A stretch of 64,000 nt of DNA, taken from the NCBI GenBank assembly GCA_027575765.1, contig JANBPT010000116.1:1-64000 (forward strand), in the 5' to 3' direction. The stretch comes from Tieghemiomyces parasiticus (lineage: Eukaryota; Kickxellomycota; Dimargaritomycetes; Dimargaritales; Dimargaritaceae). The position numbers and the translations under genes were made by a program. The stretch's first letter is position 1; each line of letters opens with the position of its first letter. Shown piece after piece: positions 35,343-47,479 of the stretch. A model generated the notes under the pieces. That model worked only from the letters and a program-made list of their open reading frames with translations. It was not told where the DNA came from and searched no databases.

Positions 35343-35984
35343 AGTGGACGGAGTGTCTGCGGCGGAGGGCGAGAGAAAGGGAGGGCGGTAAATGCAATAA
35401 AAGAGGCAAAGCAGAGTAGCCAAGAGATAGTGGGGAAATGCGTAAGCAGAGGTCTAACGCAATTGCCTACGGGGGAAGGGCGGGATTGCGTGTGGAGGGG
35501 CGTTGGACCTGGGCCGTGTGGGGGCCCAAAGGGCTATGAGAGCCATTGGGATTTCCTGGCCCTCGCGATGGAGCGGCTTGGGAGAGGGAGGACCATCCCA
35601 CCCATAGCTGTTGAAACCTCCCAACCCAGTTCTCTTGTCAGCGGGACATTGTGGATTCAAAGGGAGTGGTGGAGGCTCTCCGCACCCCACCGCCGCTCTG
35701 AACAGTACAGCGGGACAGGCGGGAGTCCTCCGTACACACCAAAAATAGCTGGTGCTGATAGGTAGCCCTTCAGTTTTTTTTCTTTTTTTTTCCATCGCTA
35801 AGCAGCAAGTGGCCCATGTATAGCCAGGTCGTCTCTACTCGGGTGTGATTCATTCGCCTCCTCACAGCTAACTCTGCCCTCAACACATTGTTCTCGGACC
35901 ACTTCCTCCTGCACGACATTTCCGTGCCCTCCGCCAGCCACCCTACGCTCTGCCCCCTTTTTTATTTAGAAAAAGCCCCGCATC
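35343..35984. promoter_or_regulatory. Divergent promoter of NDUFB4 and RPF1
   Basis: This 642 bp region separates two housekeeping genes transcribed in opposite directions. A TTTTTTTT-rich patch occurs at 35774-35792, a common nucleosome-depleting element. No further gene is supported. Confidence 0.45.
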
Positions 35985-37405
35985 ATGCCCGGCAGCGACT
36001 CCGAAGACCGGTTCGGTTCCGGCAAAGGCCGGGGAATCCGTAACCGAAAGATTCGCGAAGCCATTTACCAACGCTACCGCCAGGCCAAGGCCGAACGCAA
36101 GTCGGAAAAGCGCCGCCAGCAGGCTGAGGAGGAGAAGGCCGACCCGAGCAAACGCGTCGAGCGGCTGGCCAACAATGTACCCAAGACGCAGGAGAACACC
36201 CGCGAGCACGACGAGACCTACGTAGACGAGGATGACCAGGAGGTGGAGGATGACCAGGAACAGGACGAATTCGCCCCCTACTTCAGCGGCCAGGCCCCCA
36301 AGGTGCTTATTACCACCTCCCGCTGCGCCACGGCCATAGCCAATCAGTTCGGCAAGGAACTGGAGACCATATTTCCTAACTCCAAGTTTGTGCGCCGGGG
36401 CAGCGGCTACACCATCGAGCAGATTATCCAGTTTTGCAATAATCGCGAATACACCGATACCATCGTCCTGCACGAAGACCGCCGTAAGCTGTGTAAGTGA
36501 ACCTGGAGGGCGGACTCCGCGTCCCAGCGTGGCCCGTTGATTTGGCCTACAAGGCTACCATGTACTCCAACTTACGCCTTCCATTTCCGCTCACACACAC
36601 CGCACTGCTCCAATCCTCTGTACCCTATAGTCGCGCTAACTATAATCCATCTGCCGGAGGGACCCACGGCCCACTTCAAGCTGAGCAACCCCGAGTCCAT
36701 GTACTCCCTTGACGAGAACGTCGTCATCACGCCCCACCACCCGGAACTGATTCTCAACAACTTCACCACCCGGTTGGGACATTCCGTCGGCCGCTTTTTC
36801 GCCGCGCTATTCCCCCAGGTGCCCGAGTTCCAAGGCCGCCAAGTGGCCACATTTCATAACCAGCGTGATTTCATCTTCTTCCGGCGGCACCGGTAAGTCA
36901 GACCTTGATCCTTCGTATCACCCTCCCGGCCGTGCGACGCCGACCACCTTATGTCCCATAAGCTCTCGCCTTATAGGATTTGGTTGTCGAAAAGGACAGC
37001 GGCCTCTGTCCTCCACATCAACCGTAGCTACCGCTAACCTGACCTGTTCAAATGCCTCCCTTTTTCCGCACCCTTGTACCACCAGCTACGATTTTGTCAG
37101 CGGCGAGCGAGCCAACCTAAAAGAGATTGGACCACGCTTCACCCTCCGGTTGAGATGGCTCCAGAAGGGTCCCTACAATCCTAGCCACGGCGAATTTGAG
37201 TGGTCGTTTAAGGTAAGCTACGGCGTAATAAGCGCTTCGACCAGCCAAAGAAGTTATACACGGTTGTCTCCAAAGCTACACACTGGATCCTCTCTAACTT
37301 CACCACTCTCTTGGCCCCCACGTTTACTTACCATATTATCACCACCCCTACTACTAACCTGCTCAGCCGGCTATGGAAACTAGTCGCCGTCGCTTCTTCT
37401 TGTAG
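35985..37405 (+). CDS. RPF1: Ribosome production factor 1 (Brix domain)
   Basis: Four exons, 35985-36492, 36631-36892, 37086-37212 and 37367-37405, give 311 residues. The N-terminal third is basic with an [20 protein letters not shown] helix, then an acidic stretch. The Brix domain runs from about residue 105 ([13 protein letters not shown]) to 290. It includes [45 protein letters not shown] and [14 protein letters not shown]. The last short exon encodes the conserved terminus [15 protein letters not shown]1 is a nucleolar factor needed for 27S pre-rRNA processing and 60S subunit assembly. Length agrees with the family (about 295-350). Junction phases are all consistent. Confidence 0.95.
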
Positions 37406-37918
37406 TCCTTGCTCCAAGGGCAGGTTGCCTGGTCTCTATCTGCGCCGTACGGTGCGGCCAAGTGTGGATGAAAACCGCTTTGTTTAACGATACACCTGGG
37501 GTTTTCTTTAGGTAATATCGGCCAACCATTCTGGAGTAGGAGACTGGGAGCACTATCTAATGGCCTGCGATGACCTACTCAAGAAGATCGCAGGTTAAAC
37601 AGATTTATGGCAACATGCGACAACTTCACAGTAAATTTAATTTAACGGGGTGAAGGGCATCCTATCCTGACCATAGGACAGGGCCACACAGGCTTGATTT
37701 AATACCCGTGTTAGCATGGAAATGGCCAGGCGCAACGAAACGGAGTATGGCAGGTATAAAACCTATGTGCATGGCGAGCATATTGAGGCGAATTTGCTAC
37801 ACCAACGTTAGTCCGGTTCCCCCCCCCCTTCCCTCCACTGGAGACACCTGATGCTAACCTGGGAGTTTGTTTAGAAGACTTAATAGTTGAAAAGGTTTTT
37901 ATCTGGTTGAACACTGCG
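37406..37918. other. Intergenic, convergent 3' flanks
   Basis: About 510 bp between RPF1 and the orphan gene. A short open stretch after a pyrimidine-rich TTTCTTTAG (37511-37599) could be read as a 28-codon terminal exon, but no matching upstream exon is evident. Ten C lie at 37819-37828. Confidence 0.4.
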
Positions 37919-39316
37919 TCATAACGGATCCAGAGTTGGGCTTGAAGAGCACATGATAAACTCGATCTTCATTGGGTCAGCGCGACGTGCCAAACTTGCT
38001 TCAATAGTTTGGTGTAGTATTGGAGGCTGGGCTTCCCTGCGCAGGTCGGTCGTAGCGGCAACATCTGCAAGCATATACAAGTTCGTACGATCCTCCCAAC
38101 TTGGCGGGGCAGCTGCGTATGGCACTCTAGGGTTGGTCACCGTTGATACTCGGAGGTCCGGGCCTTTAGTGCGTCTGCGTGGTGTGGGTCCAATGTCGTT
38201 GGACCTGGTTACGGCGTCGTCGGGGAACTCTAGGAACTGCTTAGCGGCTGAAGCCGAACGGGAAGGACTGGCCTCATTGTCCGATGCTAGGGATTCAACC
38301 ATCTCCGCGGCAGCGGCTAGGATACCTGGACCGCAAAAATATCCACCAGCCGTGCAGTCACATATTGGTGAGGATACAGAGGTTATCACATTAGACAGAT
38401 CGTGCGTAGTGGTGGATTGCTGTGAGGGGCCCTGCGGAACGAGTGTGGATTTCGTGCTACCCCGGGTATACAGGGTCAAGGGCGCATCGTCGTCCTTCGC
38501 AGAACTGCCGCGATCAGCGGGGCCAGGTGATGTACTGGGCGCCGAGTTGAGGTTTCTGACGACCTCTTGGCCTGGCTGCGTGTGGGCATCGAGGGTCGGC
38601 GTATCCTGTCCGGAGACCACGGGCGACCCGGTGTCGTCACCAGCAGCGACCTTCACGACCCGTCGACGCTTCGAGGGGCGAGTGGTTGACGACACGGCAT
38701 CGCTAGCATCCGGATTTGTGGAGGCGCCTGCCTTGCGTTTCCTACCTCGAGCCGACGAAGAGTTAGCTTTCCGCCTGCTGCCAGACGGCAGGGACCCAGC
38801 GGTGGCTTCACTATCAGCGTTCTTCTTGGGTCGACAGTTGTTTTTAAACCATTTGGATTGTATCGTCGGGTAAACGCCATACTGCTCGTATATTCTGGCG
38901 GTAAATGAGCTGTCCGGCTTCACGGTTGACCTAGGACCAGAGTTATCTTTCTGCCACTGCTCCATGTGCTGCCGGATTACTTCTCGCATGGTGTTCGTAA
39001 ATTCGGGTTGTTGGGTGACGCGTGTATTGTCACTAAAGAATGTATCTTTTTTTGACCAAAAGGTTAACGTCTGGCGCAAGGCGTAGTCGAAAGCTTCCTG
39101 GCTGAACTCCTCGACGGTCACTTCCCTCGGAAACCTTTCGAACTCGGCGGCTACTCTTTTCCAGGTCGCCATCGTGGCGTCGTTTCTTTCCTCGGCCACG
39201 GGTGTACCCTGGTAGCCCAAGGTGTGAAATCTACCCTTCAAAAAGTTGATCGTCCGTTTGTTTTTTACACTCAGGCTTTCTCGCGTAAGTGGTTCTTGTG
39301 ACGAAGGCGACGTCAT
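37919..39316 (-). CDS. Orphan protein with homeodomain-like motif
   Basis: Single exon, 465 residues from the first true ATG at 39316. Residues about 6-90 are helical and charged. A region at about 105-168 ends in IQSKWFKNNCRPKKN (Trp156, Phe157, Asn159). This resembles homeodomain helix 3, WFxN, although the usual arginine two residues after Asn is a cysteine. Two helices predicted before it would fit helices 1 and 2. A long Ser/Thr/Pro-rich, basic middle follows (GRKRKAG, RPSKRRRVVK, likely nuclear signals), then CDCTAGGYFCG and an unstructured tail. Third codon positions are much more A/T-rich than in neighbours. I do not recognise a family; a fast-evolving or transferred nuclear regulator is inference. 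Confidence 0.7.
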   Translation of the reverse strand: MTSPSSQEPLTRESLSVKNKRTINFLKGRFHTLGYQGTPVAEERNDATMATWKRVAAEFERFPREVTVEEFSQEAFDYALRQTLTFWSKKDTFFSDNTRVTQQPEFTNTMREVIRQHMEQWQKDNSGPRSTVKPDSSFTARIYEQYGVYPTIQSKWFKNNCRPKKNADSEATAGSLPSGSRRKANSSSARGRKRKAGASTNPDASDAVSSTTRPSKRRRVVKVAAGDDTGSPVVSGQDTPTLDAHTQPGQEVVRNLNSAPSTSPGPADRGSSAKDDDAPLTLYTRGSTKSTLVPQGPSQQSTTTHDLSNVITSVSSPICDCTAGGYFCGPGILAAAAEMVESLASDNEASPSRSASAAKQFLEFPDDAVTRSNDIGPTPRRRTKGPDLRVSTVTNPRVPYAAAPPSWEDRTNLYMLADVAATTDLRREAQPPILHQTIEASLARRADPMKIEFIMCSSSPTLDPL

Positions 39317-41736
39317 GATAGCTGGTGCGTCAATTGGCCGATAGGCGAAACGCGAACAGACGGCGACAAAGAGAAACTTGGCAGCCAACGGGGAGGGGAT
39401 TTATGGATAGCCGTGTGGGGACACCGATGCCAATGACAGGCCCAATATGCAATGGAGCGGGGCAACAATGATGGGGAAAGCAACGGTGAAGTAGATTCGA
39501 CAGCAGACGAGTAAGGCTAGAAAAGAGATACAGTAGAAGGCGGCGGACCTTCGTTAGAAGAAATGGTAGGTGAAGAAGTGGAACACCTAGTAAGCAGGGC
39601 GGCCGAGAGATTGTGTGAGGAGATAATGGTTTCCAACGGGAACGACTTCTCGGCTGCTTTAAATATGTACACCCTCGCTCACGGAGGAAAGAAAGTATGA
39701 GCGGCGCATTAGATCTGGCTTGTACTAACCAGCCCCTCAGGTAGAAACCAACTGCCCTCCGACGTGTAACGGCTTTAGTTCCAAGCCACTGGCCTCTTAC
39801 CCACCCTACACCCTACGAATGAGCCAGAGCGGAAAACATTATAGGGGTGGAACCGTCTTGTAGAAGGTACCGGCGCAACGAACAGTAAATGTCAAGCACC
39901 CCATAGGTCATGGCGTTGCAGAAACTGAATATACGTTTGCAAGACAACGAAGGGTGGCGGTAGAAAGGAAAGCGCCCACGATAGCCCACCAAGACTCTTC
40001 CGCCACGAGGCTTACCTGCACAAGGACTCTGAGCCGCGGATGAGGCAAAGCACTTCCACTCTAAGGTGGCTGGGAGAGACGTAGTGCACCCCCCCCCTAC
40101 TTGATGGAAAAGCGGCGACTTGAACGTTAACCGGTCACAACCAAGGCCGCCACTCTCTTCCCGGGACGATTATCCCTTGATGTCGTTGGAGCGCAAATGA
40201 ATAGTGGAAACGAGGAGGGCAATCACTTTCTAATTGCGTGGTGGAGATTGATCAGGAGCCTGGCAAAAGGATGCTGTCGCCAAGGCAGCCACGGCAAAAA
40301 TTCCTACCCGCACAAGTGCGTTTGGGGCCAATCGTATCCTATAATTGGTTTTGATGCCAATGCGTGGCAAAGTATGGAGCGGTCCGAATTGCATTCCCAA
40401 TATTGGCTTATAGGCGCTAATTTGACTAGCGAGTTGAGAAGCCAATCATCCTAATGCGGCCGCGCCCTGGGTTATTACCGGTAGCTATGTAGGCGATGGA
40501 TATAAGTTCTATCATACAAACTTGGAAATGAAGCGAACGCTCCGATGCTGACACCAGTAGTTGACCGCAGATTGTTGCATAGGAACGGTAGATATACGTG
40601 GACCGTGCTAGGTGTCCAAAGGGTCCATTACCACATGAGTTCCTTAGCCCTACGATGGATCCAGGCCCAGAGTGCTGGCGTTCGGTCTAAGCCAGATTTG
40701 GTACACGTTACAGCCACGGGAGGCAGGCATGGCTAGATTTTACTAGACCTAGTGTAATGACCATTCCATCGCTTCCATCAGATGGGTGTTCGGGCCGGGG
40801 TGCGGCAATAGAACGCCGAAAGTATATTAGCTTAATTTGTGACCCGCCTTTTTGTTCTGCCAGAGCACTAATCCCGAAGTGCAGTTTTGCTCGAATCGGT
40901 CATCGCTACGGGTACACTGCTGTACGCATAACCGCTGCTCTTGGTCAACCATCCACATCTATAAATACATGTACAGTACAAAGGTGATATCCTTGGTCTG
41001 CGCCTTGCGTTACCAGCCGCACCGAGGGACTTGGCGCTATCAGGGTTGCAATATGAGCCTCCGAGTTCGATGGGTGGCCCTGCCGTTTAAAGCAATCGGT
41101 GATTAATGCGTAAATTGTAGTGAAGCCCCCTCCCCCTCCTGGCAATCTGTCCTTAAGAGGCAATGCTCCTCCGAGGGATTTTCCCCCCTCAGCTCGAACG
41201 CGCGCTCTTCCGATGATACGAGTGTATCGATAGTGCCAGTTGGTATGGTGGCGGATAACGCACGTGCCCGTAGGGAAGGTCGGCGAGAGTAGCTATATTA
41301 GAGAGGTGGTCAAGTACATAACATGGACGTAAAACACGGTACGCGAAGATATCAGGCTATAATATGCAGGGTTAGGTCGGCGCCAAATGAGAAAGAGACA
41401 GGGACCATGTTCCGCACGATGGTCCACGAACGAGGACGAGCGGGCCGAGAAGGTACGCGGATAAGGGCCGAACTCTGCAGGACGTAGAGCCTCTAGCGCG
41501 ACGAAAAGGGTAGGGGACGGGAGGTGGCGGGTAAGACGTGAAAATGGGAACCAGAGTGGAGTACACAACTAACAGAGGATGAGGACAGCGATGGAACGTA
41601 AGAAAGCGGGGACGAGGAAATGCTTAAAGGGGATATTTTTTTACAAGCCGGTGGGTGGGCTAAAGGAGGAGGGGGCGGGGACGGTGCAAAAGCGGAGGGG
41701 GCGGCCGGACAGTCAGCATTGGAACAACGCCTGCGT
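39317..41736. other. Gene-poor region (2.4 kb)
   Basis: This holds the 5' region of the orphan gene and the 3' region of cyclin B. Nine C lie at 40089-40097. Only short frames without motifs are present. Confidence 0.45.
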
Positions 41737-43320
41737 CTACAGAGCGACATCCTCGACGAGGTCCGTGGCTGGCGGGTTGAGGCTGGGGGCGATCACCACG
41801 GCGTCCCGGGCTCCAGACGGCACCAGTTGCGGGTATTGAGCTTGGACCCAATCGCGGGCCAAGATACTGGCTTTGCACAACCGCTTGTTGGTGTACTTCT
41901 TGAAAAGGTTCTCGTGCTGGATGGGTTGGGCCAAGTACTCCACCATGAGCTGCACACAGGGGAGGATCTCCGTCTCGGTGTAGCCCGAATAGTGACGAAG
42001 ATTGGCATCCCAGCCGCCGCGGTTCAGCATTTGGCGGGCCAGATAGGTGCCGGCGGCGGCCAGCATGGACGGTGGGCAGGCGAGCAGACGGTGGTCAACC
42101 AAGGAAATGTCCATGAGGTATTTGGCGATGGTCCGGGTCTGGAGATCATAGCCGTCGGCCTTGGACACGCGGCGAAGAAAGTTGAGTGGGTTGGGGTAGG
42201 ACAGATCAAAGTTGAGCACCTTCAGAAGGTACCGCTCGGCCTCGAGCACCTCCTCCTCGGTGTAGCCGTTGTCAGTCATGTACACGAAATTGTGGACGGA
42301 GGGGGGCATGATCTCCTCGTACTTGGCGGCGCAAAACATACTGGTGATGCCGACCAGCTGCAGCTTGACCAGGGAGACGGTGCGCAGGGAGAGGAACCGG
42401 TCGATCAAGTTGACGGTGAGGAAGAGGGTCTCACCGAGCAAACGGAACTTGCCATGTACGTCGATGAGCCAGTCCACGAGGATGCCCCGCATCTTCCACG
42501 AGAGCTCCCGCTGCTGGTCCATGTAGCATGGGTTGGGCAGGGCGCGGACTTCGAGATGCAGCATGTAGTCAAAGATGTCTTCCACGTATTCGGTGACCAT
42601 GAGGGGATCATCAACATCCTCGGCGTCCAGGTCATCCCAGTCCGGAACCTTAGCCCGCTTGTCGGTGGTGGCGATCTCCAGGTCGGATTCGGCAGTCTGG
42701 CTATCCTCAGGACGCTTGCGTTTAGCGGCGGGAGCAGTCTCGGCGGCCACGGTAGCGCTGGATTCTACGGAGTCCGACCGGGAACGAGGAGCAGCGCGCG
42801 GCAGCGGGTTGGCAACTTCGGCGGTGCGGGTCTTGAGTTGTTTGGTGGGGGGTTCGACCCCCGTGGCATTGCTAATGTCGGTGAGGGCGGCCCGCTTACG
42901 GGTGGCAACCGGGTTTCCTGCGACCTTGGGCTGCAACACCCCGACGGCTTTGGCGCCGGCGGCACCCCGGCGGGGCAACTTTGTAGTCTTGGTATCGGCG
43001 GGAGCGGCGTTCTCATCGGTGTAGACGGTGGTACTACTCGCCTTACGGGGGAGCGCGGCACGCACGCGGGTCTGGTAAAATGATAAATTCGGGGTAGAAA
43101 AATGACACGCAGTGGGATAGAAAGAGGGTATTAGCTTCTGGCCGGTATCTGGTCCACTGGGGGAGGGCGACGCATTCTGCCTGGGGCGCTATGCACGCAC
43201 GGTCCAGCATGGTGGTGTTCATCATCCACCCTGAAGCGGCCACTGTCAGCGTCGTTGCACGACGGGGAGCACCGCGACCGGGCAAGTCTGGCTACTTACC
43301 TGGTTGGCGCGGTTAAACAT
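41737..43320 (-). CDS. G2/mitotic B-type cyclin
   Basis: Two exons, 43300-43320 (only 21 nt, MFNRANQ) and 41737-43071, are joined in phase 0 by a 228-nt intron with GTAAGT donor; the product is 451 residues. A destruction box, RAALTDISN, lies at 67-75 and should target it to the anaphase-promoting complex. The cyclin core (about 195-435) has MRGILVDWLIDVHGKFRLL, LTVNLIDRFLS and CAAKYEEIMPPS in the N-terminal fold, and a cyclin C fold after YPNPLNFLRRVSKADGYD. The protein should activate Cdk1 at mitotic entry. It matches Cdc13/NimE/Clb-type cyclins rather than G1 cyclins. The N-terminal 190 residues are Lys/Arg/Ala-rich and disordered, as is usual. Confidence 0.95.
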
Positions 43321-46300
43321 GGTCAGTTAGTATGTAAGGATTAGTTGCCAGGTGGGGTGCGCGGAGACCGAGGAGGGGTTGGCTGGTAGCAGGCAGCACG
43401 GAAATCACGGTTGTGGCGGAGTGGGCCAACCGTGCGCTGTATGTGGAGGTCGGACGACTATTGACGTGGGTGGAGATCCAGCGAATAGGCCTTGGCGACG
43501 GAGTGGTATGACGGGTAGGAGGCACCGACCTGGAGGTGAGGTGGGTGAGGTCTGGAGCGGAGGGGGGACCCAGCGGTAACTACAGGTCAGGTCCGGGCAG
43601 GCGGATCACGGCGGAGCTTAGATTCTGCGACGTCCAGGACGACTTCAAACTCCGCTGTTGTGGGGTGCGTGAGCGGGGAGTGTGTGCGTGCGAGTGGCGG
43701 GGTGGGGTCGTGATAGTTATGAGGCGGGGAAGCCAAAGTGGCGGGGATGGAGGATGCAGTGGGCTCCGAGCTGAGGGTCTGGGTCATCAAAAGGTTGCGG
43801 GTGATTCGTAAAGAAGGGACGGGTCAAGTCGAGTCGGTACAAAGGTGTGGAGGAGCGGGTAAGGAAAGAGAGAAGGCCAGCAGAGGGAAACCAAGGTCCT
43901 CATATGCCGCGGCCAGGAGCGACCTTATAGTTCTGCGAGCCAGGGGTCGGCTCAATGGCGGAATCGGTTCCTGTGTACGGCAGCAACACCTTGGGATCAC
44001 CACCCGCCCCTCAGCTTTCGCCGTTCAGCCCCTTCCCTTCAGCCCTAAGCCCCCCCCCCTTATCCCTCGACTCTGGGCTGGCGGCGGTCCAGAGAAGAAG
44101 GGGGAGTTGGGCCAGTTCGGTTAACGTACGGGGTCCACAGACCATAACAACCCCACTCAGGGAGCCGACAACGGCCACAAAAAAAAATACTATCCCAGCG
44201 ACAATCAAGGTCCATTCGCAGGAGCTGGGTGCCACAGTCCATGGTGGCTACGGCTTGATGGTGGATGACGGAAGGCGTGGACTGCGGGGCGAGTGGTTCC
44301 ACCCACCATGGAAAACAATAACAAACTACCGCCAGTGGCAGCACGGGGAGACCCAGTGGTCCCCCCCTCTCGTCTCTCCATTTGGGCGTACGATCTAGAC
44401 GGCAACCGCACAAGGACGCCCACCCACTCCGCTCACTTCTGTCTCCTGACTGTCCGCCTCACGGTGCCCCGGTCGTCCAGCGTCAAGCTTCAAGTAGTCC
44501 AGCATGCCGCACCAGAGACCCAGACTAGCCTAGCTTAGGCAACTGTGGACAACCCCGGGCTTGGTATTGCCGAATAGTAAATGAGGAACGCACTTGAGAC
44601 CAACTGGTCCGATGTGCTATTGTGGTCCCAAAGCCTAACCCCGCTACAAAAAATAGCCCTTCCGATTTAGGAGCTCCGCTGTGGGAGGGGACGGTGTCAT
44701 GTAGCCTCGCCCGGTTAGCCCTAAAATAGATGTCTTCAGGGATGGGAGACGAGAGTAGCAAGGTACTACTAGCCAAACTGCACCCCCTCTGGTGAGCATC
44801 TGGGTGATATCAGATAGTGGTCCCACAGCCCGACCGGCCGGCCCATAAGGAGCACAGAGGGGATTTCGACGGCCCGACAGCGCGTACCTTCAGCCAAAGG
44901 GAGAGCGAGTAGGCCCTGGTCTACGAGCGACCCCGTTTCCTTCAGTGCATCGCCACGGTAGCCTTACAATCCAGCCCCACTCGGTATCGTTAGCGTTGGA
45001 TTCGCCGTTGGTGACCTTCTTAACGGTCGGCGTCGGTCTCCCACTGCTTTTTTCTATTTGCCAGCGCAGTGCCCACTGAATGTACCTGGGCCGATCAGTC
45101 ACCGCAACCATCACACTTGGCAGCTCACACCGATTGACCCTGGCGACTGTGGGCGGGGTGAAGGAAGCCTGCCACTCGCTGTGGCCCTCGCCGGCCCACG
45201 AGTGCATGTGGGGCGTAGGTGCTGGTGGAGTAGATGACGAGGTGACACTAGCTAGAGGGCCGGCTCCAATAGCCATCCATAGTCCCGCACCGACTGCCAG
45301 GTACCATTGGCATGAACCCGCCACCTGCATCGTGTGATACAAGGAGGGTGTGTGGCTAAGGGCAACCGCCACTAGGCATTGCGGCTAACAGATCGCCGAT
45401 TGAGCCGGCCATGCCAACGGTGGTGAACACTGCGCGTAGTCCGGCCGTCACGATATAATAGCACGTTCACCGGAATCAGGGGCCGTTTGTGAGATGTGGG
45501 CAGCGGTACTTGAAGATTGATGGCCTGGTAGCGTGAGTAGAACGACGCCCCAACCGCTAATAGGTTCGGGCCCATCCTCCCCGGGGACACTAGCGCTCGG
45601 CTTTCGGAGAAATCGTCCTACCTGTACTGCCTCACCGTAGAAGCATGGAAAGGGGGCCATGCAGGCAAGTTATCGATCGTCATACTTAGGCTTGCAGGTC
45701 CGGTGGTCAGCCCGTAGTCGGTATCATGGGGAACATTGGCGTATGTATATCGGGGGGTCAGTGATATAGTCGTGGGATAGTTGGGCCCCTTAGCCCACGC
45801 TTTCGCCGAGCGATTTCAGCCCAGGCCAGCCCTCCGGATTATGGTATTATTCTCGCTCGGGCCATACGGAGGGTTGAATCCATCAAATATACCATGTTTT
45901 GAAAGACGATGTCTTGATATGTACACCTTTGGATAGTTAGTATGCCTTTTGCTCGTCTGTGTAGTCATACGGTTAGTTAAGCGGACGATCACACCGTTCT
46001 ACAAGCACTAGTGCATCACAGTGGGTAAACTCTCAGTCGGGCATACCCATAGTAATTCGAGCTGTAGGTATGTATAGCGGGTAAAATCCCAGGGGCCGGT
46101 GGTAACCTCAACATGACTATGGAAGTCGGCTATCAATACAGTAGACCGGCCAACGGACTGAGATTCCAATGGGAGCTCTCCTTGCTCCGCTAGTTGGCCT
46201 GACAGGCCTTACATAGCGATTATGAAGGTCAATGATTCCTCCGGCTGCGTGCCACAGTGGGTCAATGATTGGCCCGGCCGTGGAGGTGCATGCAAGCAAC

Positions 46301-47479
46301 AAGCGGTGTACTGACGAACGAGCAATTAGGCACATTAAAGGGCGGCGCCTTAGTCACTCATAATAGGCCTAGGGAACCAGCAATACCATGTTTCCTTCCC
46401 TATCGCTGTGGCGGACGGAGTCCAGCGGTGTTTGATCCCCTTCCATATCCCGCCGCTTGAGTTGTAAAATAAATCACGCAGGCTTGTGGTGACCATCCGA
46501 TCCGGTGTGCGAAGACCCGAAAAATCAATACATGATGTCGACCATGTCACTACAGGGATCCAGACTGAGAGCAGGTGACAACAGACACTGCCGGACAAGC
46601 CGTACCGCTGTGCGGACGACGAAACTCACGGTTGATCTTAACTTCAGGCCGTCGGCTCAGTCCTTTGAAGTCCCCAATGTAACTACCCCACAGTACGGTG
46701 ACTAGATCGGGTTGGATAGTAACAGCCACCGCCTGGTCGGCTCTAGCCCTGGCCAACTCGAAAGTGCCTCGCCAGGGCCACCGTGGGCATGACAGGTGGC
46801 TTGATCAAGATTAAGCCTATCTACCTACTACAAGGCCCCCTCCTACCCCTGCAACCATCGGGCTCGTTGACCTCACACGTTGTACTCTCATGATGGAAAT
46901 GTCGAGGGTATGGTTTGACAACTAGCGCTCCATTTTTTCCCCTGTGCATCAACCGGGAGTCATGCGAAGGCTCCAAAGTCTCATTGTTAAGCTTCTAGGT
47001 AGCCATTAAATGTAATTGCAAGGCAGAAAGGTTAACAGTAAGCGTAAAAATATAGCCCGGCAGGGAGGACCCAAGAAAATATAGTGAGAACCGCAGGGGT
47101 GAAAATTGAGGCGGGGGCCCAAAAATAATATATCTGGGCGTGTCAAAATTACAGTGGCGAGGGTGAATCGTCCAAGAGCCCCTAATCGGGCTGGGAAGGA
47201 GAGAGTGGTCAAAATGCGGCGAGGGGGAAGGCAACATTAATCAAATATAAACGCAGCGACGGGCGGATGAGAAACACAAGGCGGGCGAGAACTAGTCTTA
47301 GAATGAATAAGTATAGAATGTAGATACTATATGATAGGAGTGAAAGGACGCGTACAGAAACCATGTACAAAGGCAGTGCAGAGGACGGGAGATCAGAGGA
47401 AAAGCGGGCGAGCGGTGGCGCCACCGCTGCGGGAGGTTGTTTTTCGTTTTAATACAGAGCACAGGGCAGAGTGGACGGT
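43321..47479. other. Gene-poor region (4.2 kb)
   Basis: The 5' region of cyclin B and the 3' flank of CNOT9. Two frames of about 150 codons (43955-44398 plus, 44890-45372 minus) lack motifs and splice partners. Ten C occur at 44050-44059. Nothing else is recognised. Confidence 0.45.

Noticed and set aside
35043..35765. 240-codon plus-strand frame.
   Set aside because: It is antisense to the confidently spliced NDUFB4 gene.
37511..37599. Short frame after a TTTCTTTAG acceptor-like site, possible terminal exon.
   Set aside because: RPF1 already ends properly upstream, and no upstream exon of another gene could be found.
42843..42862. GGGGGTTCGACCCCCG, resembling a tRNA T-arm.
   Set aside because: It lies inside the cyclin B coding region, and no D-arm, anticodon arm or acceptor stem fits around it.
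41620..43083. 487-codon plus-strand frame.
   Set aside because: It is the complement of the cyclin B coding sequence and exists only because of strong GC bias at third positions.
43955..44398. 147-codon plus-strand frame, Pro/Ser-rich at first.
   Set aside because: No recognisable domain, low third-position bias, homopolymer tracts (ten C, nine A) inside the frame.
44890..45372. 160-codon minus-strand frame with a signal-peptide-like segment.
   Set aside because: No conserved pattern and an overlapping open frame on the other strand; likely chance.
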